Shown one piece after another: positions 33,743-43,815 of a stretch of DNA of 64,000 bases (the first letter of the stretch is position 1; every line of letters begins with the position of its first letter). The notes beneath the pieces were generated by a model. The model was not told the DNA's origin. It searched no databases and saw only the letters and a program-made list of their open reading frames with translations. A program made the translations under genes and the position numbers. The DNA comes from Kaistella jeonii (GTDB taxonomy: Bacteria; Bacteroidota; Bacteroidia; Flavobacteriales; Weeksellaceae): positions 1-64,000 of the forward strand of contig NZ_JSYL01000003.1 of assembly GCF_000812865.1 (NCBI RefSeq), given 5' to 3'.

Positions 33743-34504
33743 ATGAAGAAAGTCCTTTTAACATTAATTTCTGTTTTTTTAGTTTCAACTTCCTTTTACA
33801 GCCTTGATTCAAAAACTATTAATACAGAAACTCATCTAAAAGTTGAACCCGCAAAATCAATCTCAAATACAGAAAAAAAATCCTCCGCAGAAATTGCAAC
33901 GGAAATTTATACTTCTCTCGGTTTCGAAAATATCAATATATTAAATCAAGAAGTCTTTCTAAAAGCCTTTCGTGGTTTTGAAAATCTAAAAAAAGCGGGG
34001 AAATTAAATGAAGATTCTCATTTATTGACCATTTGTGATTTCTCAATTTCATCAACTGCGAAAAGACTTTGGGTGATTGACCTCGATCAAAAGAAAATCC
34101 TTTTTAATTCTCTGGTTGCGCACGGAAAAAATACAGGTGAAGAATTTGCGCAAAAATTTTCAAATACTGAAAGTTCTTATCAAACAAGTCTTGGTTTTTA
34201 TATTACAGAAAGCACTTATAACGGAAATAATGGGTATTCATTGAAATTATCGGGAATGGATTCCGGATATAACGATGCCGCTTTACAACGCGCAATTGTA
34301 ATGCACGGTGCAGATTATGTAAGTGACGACTTTATCAAAACACAACATAGAATTGGTCGAAGTTGGGGTTGTCCTGCAGTTCCCAGAGCTTTAGCAGAAC
34401 CAATTATCAATACTATTAAAGGAAAGAATTGTCTTTTTATTTACTATCCAGACGATCAATACCTGTCGAGCTCGAAATGGTTGAAGGCAGACGAAAATAT
34501 TTAA
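33743..34504 (+). CDS. Murein L,D-transpeptidase catalytic-domain protein
   Basis: 253 residues with a signal peptide (KVLLTLISVFLVSTSFYS). The catalytic domain has VAHGKNTGEEFA, LGFYITESTY, RAIVMHGADYV and the nucleophile motif SWGCPAVPRA. It belongs to the same YkuD_2-type family as the lipoprotein at 9858-10532, but this one has no lipobox. Expected role is peptidoglycan crosslink editing in the periplasm. Confidence 0.88.
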   Translation: MKKVLLTLISVFLVSTSFYSLDSKTINTETHLKVEPAKSISNTEKKSSAEIATEIYTSLGFENINILNQEVFLKAFRGFENLKKAGKLNEDSHLLTICDFSISSTAKRLWVIDLDQKKILFNSLVAHGKNTGEEFAQKFSNTESSYQTSLGFYITESTYNGNNGYSLKLSGMDSGYNDAALQRAIVMHGADYVSDDFIKTQHRIGRSWGCPAVPRALAEPIINTIKGKNCLFIYYPDDQYLSSSKWLKADENI

Positions 34505-34507
34505 TAT

Positions 34508-34545
34508 AAAAATCCCGGTTAACAATTGCTAACCGGGATTTTTTA
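34508..34545. terminator. Bidirectional terminator between the L,D-transpeptidase and GLPGLI genes
   Basis: AATCCCGGTTA (34511-34521) pairs perfectly with TAACCGGGATT (34530-34540) around an 8-nt loop, T-run after, A-run before. Confidence 0.9.
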
Positions 34546-34549
34546 TGAT

Positions 34550-35365
34550 TTATTTCAGTTCTATCGGATTGTTATTTTTCTTTGCTTCGTCTTTCAAGCG
34601 GTCTTCTATTTGTTTTCTTTGATTGGGATCTGTAGTTCTTGTCGGTCCAAATCCTCTGCCGGAGGTCATTGAAGCCTGCATAAAAGAAACCGGATCTTTT
34701 TTAAATAAAGCATTTTGCTTCTCAAAATCTTTTCTTTTAACTTTTACCAAATTACCGGATTGGGTGAAAGTCTGCATTTCCGGTATTTTTTTAGTTTCTT
34801 TCAAATCAAAGGAATAGTCGTTTTTGGAATCTTCTACTTTTATAATCAATCCCGGAAGTCCCGAAAATTTGTAAGGTCCGTCCTGAAAAGGAATTTCTGT
34901 CGTAAACCACGCGTACCAAGTTCTACCTGCAAAATATGTTTCTGCTTTCTGGGTTTTATATTCTCCGATTTTTGCGGTTTCAGGAAGAATTTTCCACTCC
35001 ATTGGTCGGTCTTCTTCGTAAGAATACTGGTCTCTTGCAATCCTTGTGTTATAGGTTTTTACTCCTGTTTTGCCATCTTTTTCAATAGTGAAATCGATAT
35101 AAGAACGTAAATTTTGCATTTGACTTCTATCAAAATTAAAACTTCCGGTTTGGCGAGCTCTTCCAAAAATTGAATCCCTTTTAACCCGCTTTTCACCGTA
35201 GAAGATTGATTTTTCTGGGTTAATATCCAGGTAAGCAATTTCAGTTTTCACATCGTTTCGGTTCGTTGAATCCAGTTTCATTGAAACTTGATATATGAAA
35301 CGCGTCGCTTGTGAAAATAATATTTGAGAAAAGATCCCTAAGAATAAAATTCCTATTTTTTTCAT
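34550..35365 (-). CDS. GLPGLI family protein
   Basis: 271 residues with a signal peptide (MKKIGILFLGIFSQILFSQ). The name-giving motif SGLPGLIIKVED lies at about residue 168, with AWFTTEIPFQDGPYKF before it. The GLPGLI family is abundant in Bacteroidota, secreted or outer-membrane associated, function unknown. A transcript of its own, convergent with the L,D-transpeptidase gene. Confidence 0.92.
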   Translation of the reverse strand: MKKIGILFLGIFSQILFSQATRFIYQVSMKLDSTNRNDVKTEIAYLDINPEKSIFYGEKRVKRDSIFGRARQTGSFNFDRSQMQNLRSYIDFTIEKDGKTGVKTYNTRIARDQYSYEEDRPMEWKILPETAKIGEYKTQKAETYFAGRTWYAWFTTEIPFQDGPYKFSGLPGLIIKVEDSKNDYSFDLKETKKIPEMQTFTQSGNLVKVKRKDFEKQNALFKKDPVSFMQASMTSGRGFGPTRTTDPNQRKQIEDRLKDEAKKNNNPIELK

Positions 35366-35453
35366 AAAAGTTGATTTGAGATTTTGATTATTAATTGAGA
35401 AAAAAGTTAAAATCTTCGTCTATAAAGCAGATAGATAAATATACGGCTACAAA

Positions 35454-35484
35454 TTTGATTTTCATTATATTATTAGTAATTTTG
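35454..35484 (+). promoter_or_regulatory. Promoter of the suf operon (TTTG-N19-TAATTTTG)
   Basis: TTTG (35454-35457), 19 nt, TAATTTTG (35477-35484): full consensus match, 28 nt before the first suf gene. Confidence 0.75.
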
Positions 35485-35512
35485 CAATCTAAATTCATTC
35501 TAAATAAAAACA

Positions 35513-35842
35513 ATGATAAAAGTAAGCGATCATGCAAAAGAAAAAGCCATTCAGTTAATGACTGAAGACGGCTTCAAACCTTTTGAAGATTATATAAGAG
35601 TCGGCGTTAAAAGCGGCGGTTGTTCCGGTTTGGAATATATTCTGAAATTTGATAATGAAAAAACAGAGTCAGATCAGGTTTTTGAAGATAATGGTATAAA
35701 GATCATTATTGATAAAAAATCAATACTTTATTTAGCTGGGACAATATTAGAATTTTCCGGAGGATTGAATGGGAAAGGTTTTGTGTTCAATAATCCGAAT
35801 GCAAACAGAACTTGCGGTTGCGGGGAAAGTTTCTCATTATAA
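35513..35842 (+). CDS. sufA: Iron-sulfur assembly carrier SufA/HesB/IscA type
   Basis: 109-residue A-type carrier. Its three cluster-binding cysteines are in GGCSGLEY and the C-terminal TCGCGESF. It receives clusters from the SufBCD scaffold and passes them to target enzymes. First gene of the suf cluster, 30 bp before sufB. Confidence 0.93.
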   Translation: MIKVSDHAKEKAIQLMTEDGFKPFEDYIRVGVKSGGCSGLEYILKFDNEKTESDQVFEDNGIKIIIDKKSILYLAGTILEFSGGLNGKGFVFNNPNANRTCGCGESFSL

Positions 35843-35872
35843 TCGAAGGTTTAATGCTCAAAATTTAAATTT

Positions 35873-37330
35873 ATGGCAACTGTTACAAAATATACTGAAG
35901 ACGATTTAAGAGTAGATCTAGAAAATCAAAAATACGAATACGGTTTTACGACAGATATCGAGTATGAGGATTTTCCCATCGGTTTGTCTGAAGAAATTGT
36001 GCGAATGATTTCTGCAAAAAAAGAAGAACCGGAATGGATGACGGAGTGGCGTTTGGAATCGTACAGAATCTGGTTGAAAATGGAAGAACCAAATTGGGCG
36101 AATGTTTCTTATGAAAAGCCAGATTTCCAAGCAATTCAATATTATTCAGCACCAAAAGTAAAGCCGGAATTAGCAAGTTTAGATGAAGTTGATCCTGAAT
36201 TATTGAAAACATTTGCGAAACTGGGTATTAACATTGAAGAGCAAAAAAGACTTTCAGGAGTTGCAATGGATATTGTGATTGATTCGGTTTCTGTAAAAAC
36301 GACCTTCCAAAAAACATTAAAAGAAAAAGGAATTATTTTCTGTGCGATCTCTGAAGCAATCAGAGATTATCCGGAATTGGTTCGTAAATATATCGGTAAA
36401 GTCGTTCCTAGAGGAGATAACTATTACGCAGCTTTAAACTCAGCAGTATTTTCCGACGGTAGTTTCTGCTATATTCCAAAAAGCATTAAATGTCCAATGG
36501 AACTTTCAACTTACTTTAGAATTAACCAATCAGGAAGCGGACAGTTTGAAAGAACTTTACTCATCGCGGATGAAGGAAGTTACGTTTCCTACCTCGAAGG
36601 TTGTACTGCACCTGCAAGAGATGAAAATCAATTGCACGCCGCTGTAGTAGAATTATTTGCGATGGATGATGCTGAAATTAAATATTCAACCGTACAAAAC
36701 TGGTATCCTGGAGATTCAGAAGGGAAGGGTGGCGTTTTCAATTTCGTAACGAAACGCGGAATTTGTGAGAAAAACGCAAAAATATCCTGGACGCAAGTTG
36801 AAACGGGTTCTGCTGTAACATGGAAATATCCATCTTGTATATTGAAAGGTGATAACTCAGTTGGGGAATTTTATTCCATCGCGGTTACCAATCATCATCA
36901 ATATGCTGATACAGGAACCAAGATGATCCACATCGGGAAGAATACCAAATCAACGATCATTTCTAAAGGAATCTCTGCCGGAAAATCAAACAATTCGTAT
37001 AGAGGATTAGTGAAAATGATGCCTTCCGCAAAAGGAGCGCGTAACTTTTCACAATGTGATTCCTTATTAATGGGTAATGAATGTGGTGCGCATACTTTCC
37101 CTTATATCGAAGTTAAAAACACGAGCGCACAACTCGAGCACGAAGCGACCACTTCAAAAATCGGTGAGGATCAGATCTTCTATTGTAACCAACGGGGAAT
37201 CAGTACAGAAAAAGCGATTGCATTAATTGTAAACGGTTTTGGAAAAGAAGTATTGAATAAATTACCCATGGAATTTGCAATTGAAGCACAGAAATTATTA
37301 GAAATATCTTTGGAAGGAAGTGTAGGATAA
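35873..37330 (+). CDS. sufB: Fe-S cluster assembly protein SufB
   Basis: 485 residues, normal for SufB. Typical segments include [52 protein letters not shown] and, near the end, [11 protein letters not shown]. It is the scaffold subunit of the SufBC2D complex on which Fe-S clusters are built. A 128-bp gap with no visible feature separates it from sufC. Confidence 0.96.
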   Translation: MATVTKYTEDDLRVDLENQKYEYGFTTDIEYEDFPIGLSEEIVRMISAKKEEPEWMTEWRLESYRIWLKMEEPNWANVSYEKPDFQAIQYYSAPKVKPELASLDEVDPELLKTFAKLGINIEEQKRLSGVAMDIVIDSVSVKTTFQKTLKEKGIIFCAISEAIRDYPELVRKYIGKVVPRGDNYYAALNSAVFSDGSFCYIPKSIKCPMELSTYFRINQSGSGQFERTLLIADEGSYVSYLEGCTAPARDENQLHAAVVELFAMDDAEIKYSTVQNWYPGDSEGKGGVFNFVTKRGICEKNAKISWTQVETGSAVTWKYPSCILKGDNSVGEFYSIAVTNHHQYADTGTKMIHIGKNTKSTIISKGISAGKSNNSYRGLVKMMPSAKGARNFSQCDSLLMGNECGAHTFPYIEVKNTSAQLEHEATTSKIGEDQIFYCNQRGISTEKAIALIVNGFGKEVLNKLPMEFAIEAQKLLEISLEGSVG

Positions 37331-37458
37331 ATTTAGTTAGTTCAATTCGAACATCAATTTTCATAACGCACTTTATTTAAAGAATTTATATATCATAACA
37401 GAAAAAAAACACGAAGTAATTAACTTAAACATTATTATCTAATTACCTCATTCACATT

Positions 37459-38202
37459 ATGTTAAAAATTAACAACTTACACGCAAGAATCCAGGACGGA
37501 GCAGAAATCTTAAAGGGTATCAATCTACAAATAAATCCGGGTGAAGTTCACGCCATCATGGGACCAAACGGAGCAGGAAAATCAACCCTCGCTTCAGTCG
37601 TTGCCGGAAAAGAAGAATACGAAGTAACCGAAGGTGAAATCCTTTTTGAAGGAAATAATATCATCGAAGATGCTCCGGAAGAAAGAGCTCACAAAGGAAT
37701 TTTCATGTCTTTTCAATATCCCGTAGAAATTCCAGGAGTTACTGTAACCAATTTCATCAAAGCAGCCATTAACGAAAACCGAAAAGCAAAAGGTTTGGAA
37801 AATATGTCGGCAAAAGAAATGTTGGCTTTAGTAAAAGAGAATTCAGAAAAACTTAGTATTAAAAGAGATTTCTTAAACCGTTCACTCAACCAAGGATTTT
37901 CTGGTGGGGAGAAAAAACGAAATGAGATCTTTCAAATGATGATGTTGAATCCCAAGTTGGCCATCCTTGATGAAACCGATTCAGGACTTGATATCGATGC
38001 TTTAAGAATCGTTGCAGATGGCGTAAATTCTTTTAGAAATGAAGGAAACGCAGTTTTGTTAATCACTCATTATCAAAGACTTTTAGATTATATCGAGCCA
38101 GATTTCGTACATGTTTTAGCCGACGGGAAAATCATCAAAACCGGTGATAAATCGCTTGCTTTAGAATTGGAAGATAAAGGATACGATTGGCTTTTGAATT
38201 AA
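37459..38202 (+). CDS. sufC: Fe-S cluster assembly ATPase SufC
   Basis: 247-residue ABC-type ATPase with Walker A GPNGAGKST, signature FSGGEKKRNE and Walker B LAILDETDSGLD, the last being specific for SufC. It drives the SufBC2D scaffold. 57 bp upstream of sufD. Confidence 0.96.
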   Translation: MLKINNLHARIQDGAEILKGINLQINPGEVHAIMGPNGAGKSTLASVVAGKEEYEVTEGEILFEGNNIIEDAPEERAHKGIFMSFQYPVEIPGVTVTNFIKAAINENRKAKGLENMSAKEMLALVKENSEKLSIKRDFLNRSLNQGFSGGEKKRNEIFQMMMLNPKLAILDETDSGLDIDALRIVADGVNSFRNEGNAVLLITHYQRLLDYIEPDFVHVLADGKIIKTGDKSLALELEDKGYDWLLN

Positions 38203-38259
38203 TTTGGAATTTGTAAACCTCAAATTTCCTTTTAAAATGTCGAATTTCAAATCAATACA

Positions 38260-39579
38260 ATGGCTCTATTAGAAAATATACAAAATAATCACGCGGCTTT
38301 TTTAGATACGCTTCAACATCGTTTTCTTGATGAAAATCGAAATGCTGCCTTGAAAAAGTTCTTTCATTTTGGCTTTCCAACTAAAAAAGACGAGGAATAT
38401 AAATACACGAACTTAAGAGAAATCACCGAGAAGAATTATAATTTCTTCCCGAAAGAAGCGCATACAATTTCCAAAGAACAAATTGCTGAATTGCACTTAG
38501 GCGAAGAAAACTTCGACTGGATTGTTTTTATTAATGGCCAATTGCACAAAGAATTATCAAAAATTTCTATTGAAAATGTAGAACTACTTTCGTTTAATTA
38601 TGCTTTAAATGATCCAAAACATAAAGATATTTTTGACAATTATTTTAATTCGATTGCTGATCAAAATTTAGCATTTACGAATTTAAATACCGCATATTGC
38701 AAAATGGGATTTTTCTTAAAAGTTCCAAAGAATGTCGTGATTCAAAAACCAATTCACGTCTTCTATATCTCTCAAAATCAAGACGAAAACACGTTTTACA
38801 ATACCCGTAATTTATTGATTGCAGAATCAGGTTCTAAAATTGAAGTGATTGAAAGTCATCATAATTTTGATGATACTTTTGTCTTCACAAATTCTGTAAC
38901 AGAGATTTTCACCTATCAAAATGCAAAAGCAGATTGGCATAAATTACAGAATGACAGCAACACTTCTTACATGATGGACCACACTTTTGCGAAACAGGAA
39001 CGCGATAGTTTAACCACTGTAAACACTTTTACTTTCGGTGGGAAATTGGTCAGAAATAATTTAGATTTTATTCACAACGGAGAAAATATCAACTCTTTTA
39101 TGAACGGAATAACAATTATCGACGATGATCAATTGGTCGATCATCACACTGCAGTTCACCATAAGACGCCGCATTGCGAGAGTTACCAGAATTACAAAGG
39201 AATCTACAAAGGCAAATCTCACGGGGTTTTCAACGGTAAAGTTTTCGTAGATAAAATAGCTCAGAAAACCAATGCTTATCAACAAAACAACAATATTTTG
39301 CTGGATGAAGGTGCGACGATTGACAGCAAACCACAACTTGAAATCTTTGCAGATGATGTGAAATGTTCTCATGGTTGTACAGTTGGTCAACTCAATGAAG
39401 ACGCACTTTTTTACCTTCGTGCACGTGGAATTTCCAAGAATGAAGCACAAGCAATGTTATTGTTTGCCTTCGCAAATGACGCTATGCAAAATATCGATAT
39501 CGAACCACTTAGAGTTAAAATCTCAAAACTTTTGGCAGAAAAGTTAGAGGTAGATATGTCGTTTGAAGATATTTTTTAG
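38260..39579 (+). CDS. sufD: Fe-S cluster assembly protein SufD
   Basis: 439 residues with the SufB/SufD beta-helix core: GSKIEVIESHH, GESYQNYKGIY-like segment, VFNGKVFVDKIAQKTNAYQ and CSHGCTVGQLNEDALFYLRARG. Partner of SufB in the scaffold complex. Last gene of the operon; repeat copy D begins at the stop codon, followed by a terminator. Confidence 0.95.
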   Translation: MALLENIQNNHAAFLDTLQHRFLDENRNAALKKFFHFGFPTKKDEEYKYTNLREITEKNYNFFPKEAHTISKEQIAELHLGEENFDWIVFINGQLHKELSKISIENVELLSFNYALNDPKHKDIFDNYFNSIADQNLAFTNLNTAYCKMGFFLKVPKNVVIQKPIHVFYISQNQDENTFYNTRNLLIAESGSKIEVIESHHNFDDTFVFTNSVTEIFTYQNAKADWHKLQNDSNTSYMMDHTFAKQERDSLTTVNTFTFGGKLVRNNLDFIHNGENINSFMNGITIIDDDQLVDHHTAVHHKTPHCESYQNYKGIYKGKSHGVFNGKVFVDKIAQKTNAYQQNNNILLDEGATIDSKPQLEIFADDVKCSHGCTVGQLNEDALFYLRARGISKNEAQAMLLFAFANDAMQNIDIEPLRVKISKLLAEKLEVDMSFEDIF

Positions 39580-39674
39580 GGCGACTTTTCCATCCTCCAC
39601 TCCCGCTTTTTTTATTATTGTCTTCGACTTCGCTCAGCCAACAATAAAAAAGAGCTCCGTTCAGGCTGGGTCGC
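39579..39674 (-). repeat. Dispersed palindromic repeat, copy D
   Basis: On the minus strand AGCCTGAACGGAGCTC leads into a hairpin TTTTTTATTGTTGG paired with CAATAATAAAAAAA, then GCGGGAGTGGAGGATGG. An outer stem GTCGC/GCGAC closes it. The loop TGAGCGAAGTCGAAGA differs from the other copies. It begins at the sufD stop codon, so it is transcribed in the suf 3' UTR. Confidence 0.6.
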
Positions 39675-39723
39675 AATATTTAGATAAAATAAAGTTTGTT
39701 TATTAAAACAAAACCATCAATAG

Positions 39724-39748
39724 AAACGGGCTTTAGCCCGTTTTTTTT
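39724..39748 (+). terminator. Terminator of the suf operon
   Basis: AAACGGGC (39724-39731) pairs perfectly with GCCCGTTT (39736-39743) around TTTA, then a run of T. A second hairpin with the same GGCTTTAGCC core, TTGGC/GCCAA, follows at 39763-39776. Confidence 0.85.
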
Positions 39749-39913
39749 ATTTGAAACAACGATTGGCTTTAGCCAAAACTTATTTAAGCCTTTGCTAAGT
39801 GAAACGCCTTTGTGCCCGTAATTTGTGAAGAGTTTGTTTGAGATTACTTTGAGTTTTTGCGTGAAAAGAAGGATTTCAACTATAACAGCACTAAAAACTC
39901 ATATCTTTAAAAT
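39749..39913. other. Intergenic remainder between sufD and the zincin-like gene
   Basis: It holds the second GGCTTTAGCC hairpin (39763-39776) and, at 39902-39909, TATCTTTA, a 7-of-8 match to the -7 element just before the next ATG. Nothing else is seen. Confidence 0.4.
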
Positions 39914-40420
39914 ATGAATTTAGAACACATCAAAGATCATATTAATGCTTATAAAGAACACGACCAAATATTTGATGCTGCAAACTTTCTCATCGATTCT
40001 TTTGGACTTGAAAGTGAAAACTTCGCTGGATTCGGTTTTCGTCCAGAATTAGAACCCAACAAAATGTTACTCACAACAGAAGGAGAACTTGGTGAAAAAC
40101 AGATGGTCATGATTCCAAAAAATCTTTTTGATTTTGATCTGAATTTAGTCGTAAACATGGTTGCTCACGAAATGTTACATGTTCGACAGAAAGCGCCAGA
40201 GCCATTGATAGAAGATAAGAACGAACGAGAATTTCAGGCGTATTGCGAAATGCTTTTCCATAAAGAATTCCCGCTTGTTCCCGATGTTTCTGATTTTCAT
40301 AAAAAATTCTTCGCAGAAAAAGCTTTGGAATACTATAAGAGAATGGGTGAACATTCAAAACTTCAATATAAATATGGAGAGCAGAAATTGGAATTAGAGA
40401 ATTTTATCGCCGCCATTTAA
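39914..40420 (+). CDS. Putative zincin-like protein with HExxH motif
   Basis: 168 residues, no signal peptide. The motif VAHEMLHVRQ (H85, E86, H89) fits a zinc metallopeptidase site, and the downstream NEREFQAYCEMLF could supply the third ligand as in minigluzincins. No family name is recognised. It stands alone with a possible leaderless start. Confidence 0.75.
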   Translation: MNLEHIKDHINAYKEHDQIFDAANFLIDSFGLESENFAGFGFRPELEPNKMLLTTEGELGEKQMVMIPKNLFDFDLNLVVNMVAHEMLHVRQKAPEPLIEDKNEREFQAYCEMLFHKEFPLVPDVSDFHKKFFAEKALEYYKRMGEHSKLQYKYGEQKLELENFIAAI

Positions 40421-40619
40421 ATGATATAATTTCTCTTTTCTTTGAAAAAGCTTTACAAAAAATATAATTTGATCTTGTAAACTGTTTGTAAAGCATTTTT
40501 AAGTCGCTGTATTTCAAAATGTTATATTTTACTAAGCTTTTACATGTGTTTTTCAAACAGAAGTTTTTAATCTGGGATAATTTTACCTCATCGAAAATTA
40601 ACCAATTAAAATCAGCAAA

Positions 40620-41558
40620 ATGAAAAATCTTATTTTATCAATCGTAACCGTTTTAAGCTTAGTTGCATGTAAAAAACAAGAAGGGGTTTCCACTACTGGA
40701 GAATCGAGTTCCTCTATTACAAAGGGAGATTCCTTATCCATGAATAATTCCGCGGGGTTTGACAGTACTCAGAATTCCACGAGAAAAAATAGCGATTCTC
40801 TAAATTCTCTAGCAAAGGATACTTCAGTCGCAAAAATTCAAAAATTAAATAACGAGAAAAAACTGCTTACAGAAAAGGTCGCAAAAGAAATGGATTCTTC
40901 TACAAGATCTGCCATTATTTCTGAAATAAAGATTACGCAAAAGAAAATTGATTCCGTACGAAATAATGTGGTGTTAAATAGGAAAAAACAGATAACCGCA
41001 CCAAAAATTGTTCGGGAAAGGAAAATCATTTACCTGGAAAAGTCAACTCGAAAAGAGGTGGTTATTACCCCAAAAATAACTAAAAAAGGTGCTTTGGAAA
41101 TAGAAGTCGAAGATATGGAAACTGCGCAGTTTGCTACTAAAGAGCAAGTATTTAAATATAATGGAATTGTAAAAAGCGAACAAATTTCAAGCGATAAGGA
41201 TCAGCAATTCGATTTTCTAAAAATAAGTGTACCCCTCGACAAATCGGAATATCTGATTAAAGATCTAGAAAATAATGTAGGAAAAATAATCTCTAGAAAT
41301 ATTCAAATTAATGGGGAAGAATACTCTAAAAATTCAGTTTGCCATTTGGAGATCACACTCGTTAAAAATTCTAAAGATGCTATCATTTCCGCTATTCCAA
41401 AAACATTCGGAGGAAGAACTCTAGGCGCCGTCGGAACTGGATGGAATGTTATTCAGGAAATATTTCTCTTTATTTTACCCTTTTGGCCAGTTTTATTAAT
41501 CGGGGGCGGAATTTATTTTTACTTTAAAAAAAAGAAAACAGCAGAAGCTAATCAATAA
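40620..41558 (+). CDS. DUF4349-like lipoprotein with C-terminal membrane helix
   Basis: 312 residues: lipoprotein signal (lipobox LVAC), a Ser/Thr/Asn-rich low-complexity stretch, a coiled coil (about 75-120), the DUF4349-like domain (about 155-255: GALEIEVEDMETA, YNGIVKSEQIS, LKISVPLDKSEYLI), then a membrane helix (IFLFILPFWPVLLIGGGIYFYF) with a KKKK tail. Having both a lipid anchor and a C-terminal helix is typical of the family. Function unknown. Confidence 0.83.
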   Translation: MKNLILSIVTVLSLVACKKQEGVSTTGESSSSITKGDSLSMNNSAGFDSTQNSTRKNSDSLNSLAKDTSVAKIQKLNNEKKLLTEKVAKEMDSSTRSAIISEIKITQKKIDSVRNNVVLNRKKQITAPKIVRERKIIYLEKSTRKEVVITPKITKKGALEIEVEDMETAQFATKEQVFKYNGIVKSEQISSDKDQQFDFLKISVPLDKSEYLIKDLENNVGKIISRNIQINGEEYSKNSVCHLEITLVKNSKDAIISAIPKTFGGRTLGAVGTGWNVIQEIFLFILPFWPVLLIGGGIYFYFKKKKTAEANQ

Positions 41559-41568
41559 TTGATAACGA

Positions 41569-41602
41569 AAAAGGAAACCTGAATGGGTTTCCTTTTATTT
41601 TT
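41569..41602. terminator. Bidirectional terminator between the DUF4349 and scpA genes
   Basis: AAAAGGAAACC (41569-41579) pairs with GGTTTCCTTTT around a short loop, between convergent genes. Confidence 0.85.
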
Positions 41603-43722
41603 TAGTTGATGAGCATTTTTTCTAAAATTTCACACGCAGATTTAGGTAAATTCGTTCCAGGTCCAAAAATAAAATCAGCACCATTTTGATAAAGAAATTC
41701 ATAATCCTGCTTTGGAATTACTCCACCGACAACAATAGTAATATCTTCTGCGCCGAGTTTTTTTAATTCTGCTACAACTTCCGGAACGAGATATTTGTGT
41801 CCAGCTGCTAAAGAAGAAACGCCTAAAATGTGTATGTCATTTTCTACGGCTTGTTTCGCAACTTCTTCCGGCGTCTGGAATAACGGCGCAACATCGACAT
41901 CAAATCCCATATCGGCAAAAGCGGTTGCAACTACTTTTGCGCCACGATCATGACCATCTTGTCCCATTTTCACGACCATAATTCTTGGTCTTCTTCCTTC
42001 ATGCTCTTCAAACTTTTCAGTTAAAGCAAGTGCTTTCGGAAAATATTCATTCTTGCTTGCATTCATGGCATAAACTCCTTGTATGGTTCTGATATTCGCT
42101 TTATACCGTCCGAAACTTTCTTCCATTGCATCGCTCATTTCACCGAGTGTAACTCTTCTTCGAGCTGCTTCGATACAAATTTCTAGAAGATTCCCTTCTC
42201 CTGTTTTTGCAGATTCTTTTAATTTTTCTAAAATCTCTTCAACCTCTTTTGGATTTCTATCTGTTTTTATTTGATGTAATCTTTCGATTTGTTTTCGTCG
42301 AACTTCAGAATTATCGATATCTAAAATATCCAATTCCATTTGTTTCTGAGTGGATTGGAAGGAATTAACGCCAATAATAAATTCTTCGCCACTGTCGATT
42401 TTTGCTTGCTTTTTTGCCGCAGCTTCTTCGATTCTCATTTTTGGAATTCCGGCTTCGATTGCTTTGGTCATTCCACCTTCTTTTTCCACTTCATCAATGA
42501 ATTTCATGGCCTCATCAATCATTTGTTGAGTCAGACTTTCCACCAAATGACTTCCTCCCATCGGATCTACAACATCGCAAATTCCACTTTCTTGCTGTAA
42601 AATAATTTGGGTATTTCTTGCAATTTTCGCGGAATAATCTGTTGGTAAAGCAATCGCTTCATCCAAAGCATTCGTGTGTAAAGATTGCGTTCCACCTAAA
42701 GCTGAAGATAATGCTTCAATCGTGGTTCTGGTGATATTATTAAAAGGTTCCTGTTCCGTTAAACTCCAGCCTGAAGTTTGAGAGTGTGTTCTTAAAGCTA
42801 AAGATTTTGGATTTTGTGGATCAAATGGTGTTAAGAGATTTGCCCAAATATATCTTGCGGCTCTTAGTTTTGCAATTTCCATAAAATGGTTCATTCCGAT
42901 TGCCCAGAAAAATGATAGGCGTGGTGCGAAATCATCGATCTTCATCCCCGCTTTCATTCCTGTTCTTACATATTCTAAACCATCTGCTAAAGTATAGGCC
43001 ATTTCTAAAACTGGTGTCGCTCCAGCTTCCTGCATATGATAACCGGAAATTGAAATCGAATTAAATTTCGGAATATTTTTGGAAGCATATTCGAAAATAT
43101 CGGCAATAATTTTCATGGAAGGAGTCGGCGGATAAATGTAGGTATTCCGAACCATGAATTCTTTTAGAATATCATTTTGAATTGTGCCTGAAAGCTTATC
43201 CTGTGAAACGCCTTGCTCTTCTGCAGCTACGATATAAAAAGCTAAGACTGGTAAAACCGCTCCGTTCATGGTCATAGAAACTGAGATTTCATCCAAGGGA
43301 ATCTCATTAAATAGAATCTTCATGTCTTCCACGGAATCAATTGCAACGCCGGCTTTTCCAACGTCTCCTTCAACTCGTGGATGATCGGAATCGTAACCGC
43401 GGTGTGTTGCCAAATCAAAGGCAACAGACAAACCTTTTTGTCCGGCTGCTAAATTTCTTCTGTAAAATGCATTGGATTCTTCTGCAGTAGAAAATCCCGC
43501 GTATTGACGAATTGTCCAGGGTTTTTGAACATACATTGTAGAATACGGTCCACGCAAGTACGGCGCAATTCCTGCAGCATAGTGTTTTTCTGTTAGAACT
43601 TTTGAATCATTTTCAGTGTAGGAAGATTTCATTTCCAAACCATCTTTTTCGAAAAAGTAGGGAAGTGTTGGTTCCGATTTAAGGGAAAAATCAGGATTTT
43701 GGTTGAGGATTTTTTGGCGCAT
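41602..43722 (-). CDS. scpA: Methylmalonyl-CoA mutase, large (catalytic) subunit
   Basis: 706-residue adenosylcobalamin enzyme interconverting succinyl-CoA and methylmalonyl-CoA in propionate metabolism. It has the barrel motifs [29 protein letters not shown] and [12 protein letters not shown] and the cobalamin-binding site [11 protein letters not shown] (DxHxxG), with later GVSSLAAGH and VVGGVIP. Odd: the small subunit gene (mutA), usually just upstream, is not here; the upstream neighbour is a decayed lipoprotein gene. Confidence 0.95.
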   Translation of the reverse strand: MRQKILNQNPDFSLKSEPTLPYFFEKDGLEMKSSYTENDSKVLTEKHYAAGIAPYLRGPYSTMYVQKPWTIRQYAGFSTAEESNAFYRRNLAAGQKGLSVAFDLATHRGYDSDHPRVEGDVGKAGVAIDSVEDMKILFNEIPLDEISVSMTMNGAVLPVLAFYIVAAEEQGVSQDKLSGTIQNDILKEFMVRNTYIYPPTPSMKIIADIFEYASKNIPKFNSISISGYHMQEAGATPVLEMAYTLADGLEYVRTGMKAGMKIDDFAPRLSFFWAIGMNHFMEIAKLRAARYIWANLLTPFDPQNPKSLALRTHSQTSGWSLTEQEPFNNITRTTIEALSSALGGTQSLHTNALDEAIALPTDYSAKIARNTQIILQQESGICDVVDPMGGSHLVESLTQQMIDEAMKFIDEVEKEGGMTKAIEAGIPKMRIEEAAAKKQAKIDSGEEFIIGVNSFQSTQKQMELDILDIDNSEVRRKQIERLHQIKTDRNPKEVEEILEKLKESAKTGEGNLLEICIEAARRRVTLGEMSDAMEESFGRYKANIRTIQGVYAMNASKNEYFPKALALTEKFEEHEGRRPRIMVVKMGQDGHDRGAKVVATAFADMGFDVDVAPLFQTPEEVAKQAVENDIHILGVSSLAAGHKYLVPEVVAELKKLGAEDITIVVGGVIPKQDYEFLYQNGADFIFGPGTNLPKSACEILEKMLIN

Positions 43723-43815
43723 TATACTTTAGTTGTAGAAAGTAAAGTTACGTTTTTTCGGCAATTTTTTTGTAGATAGAAAAAGGGTCTTTGAAAATCG
43801 CAATCGATTACCTGC

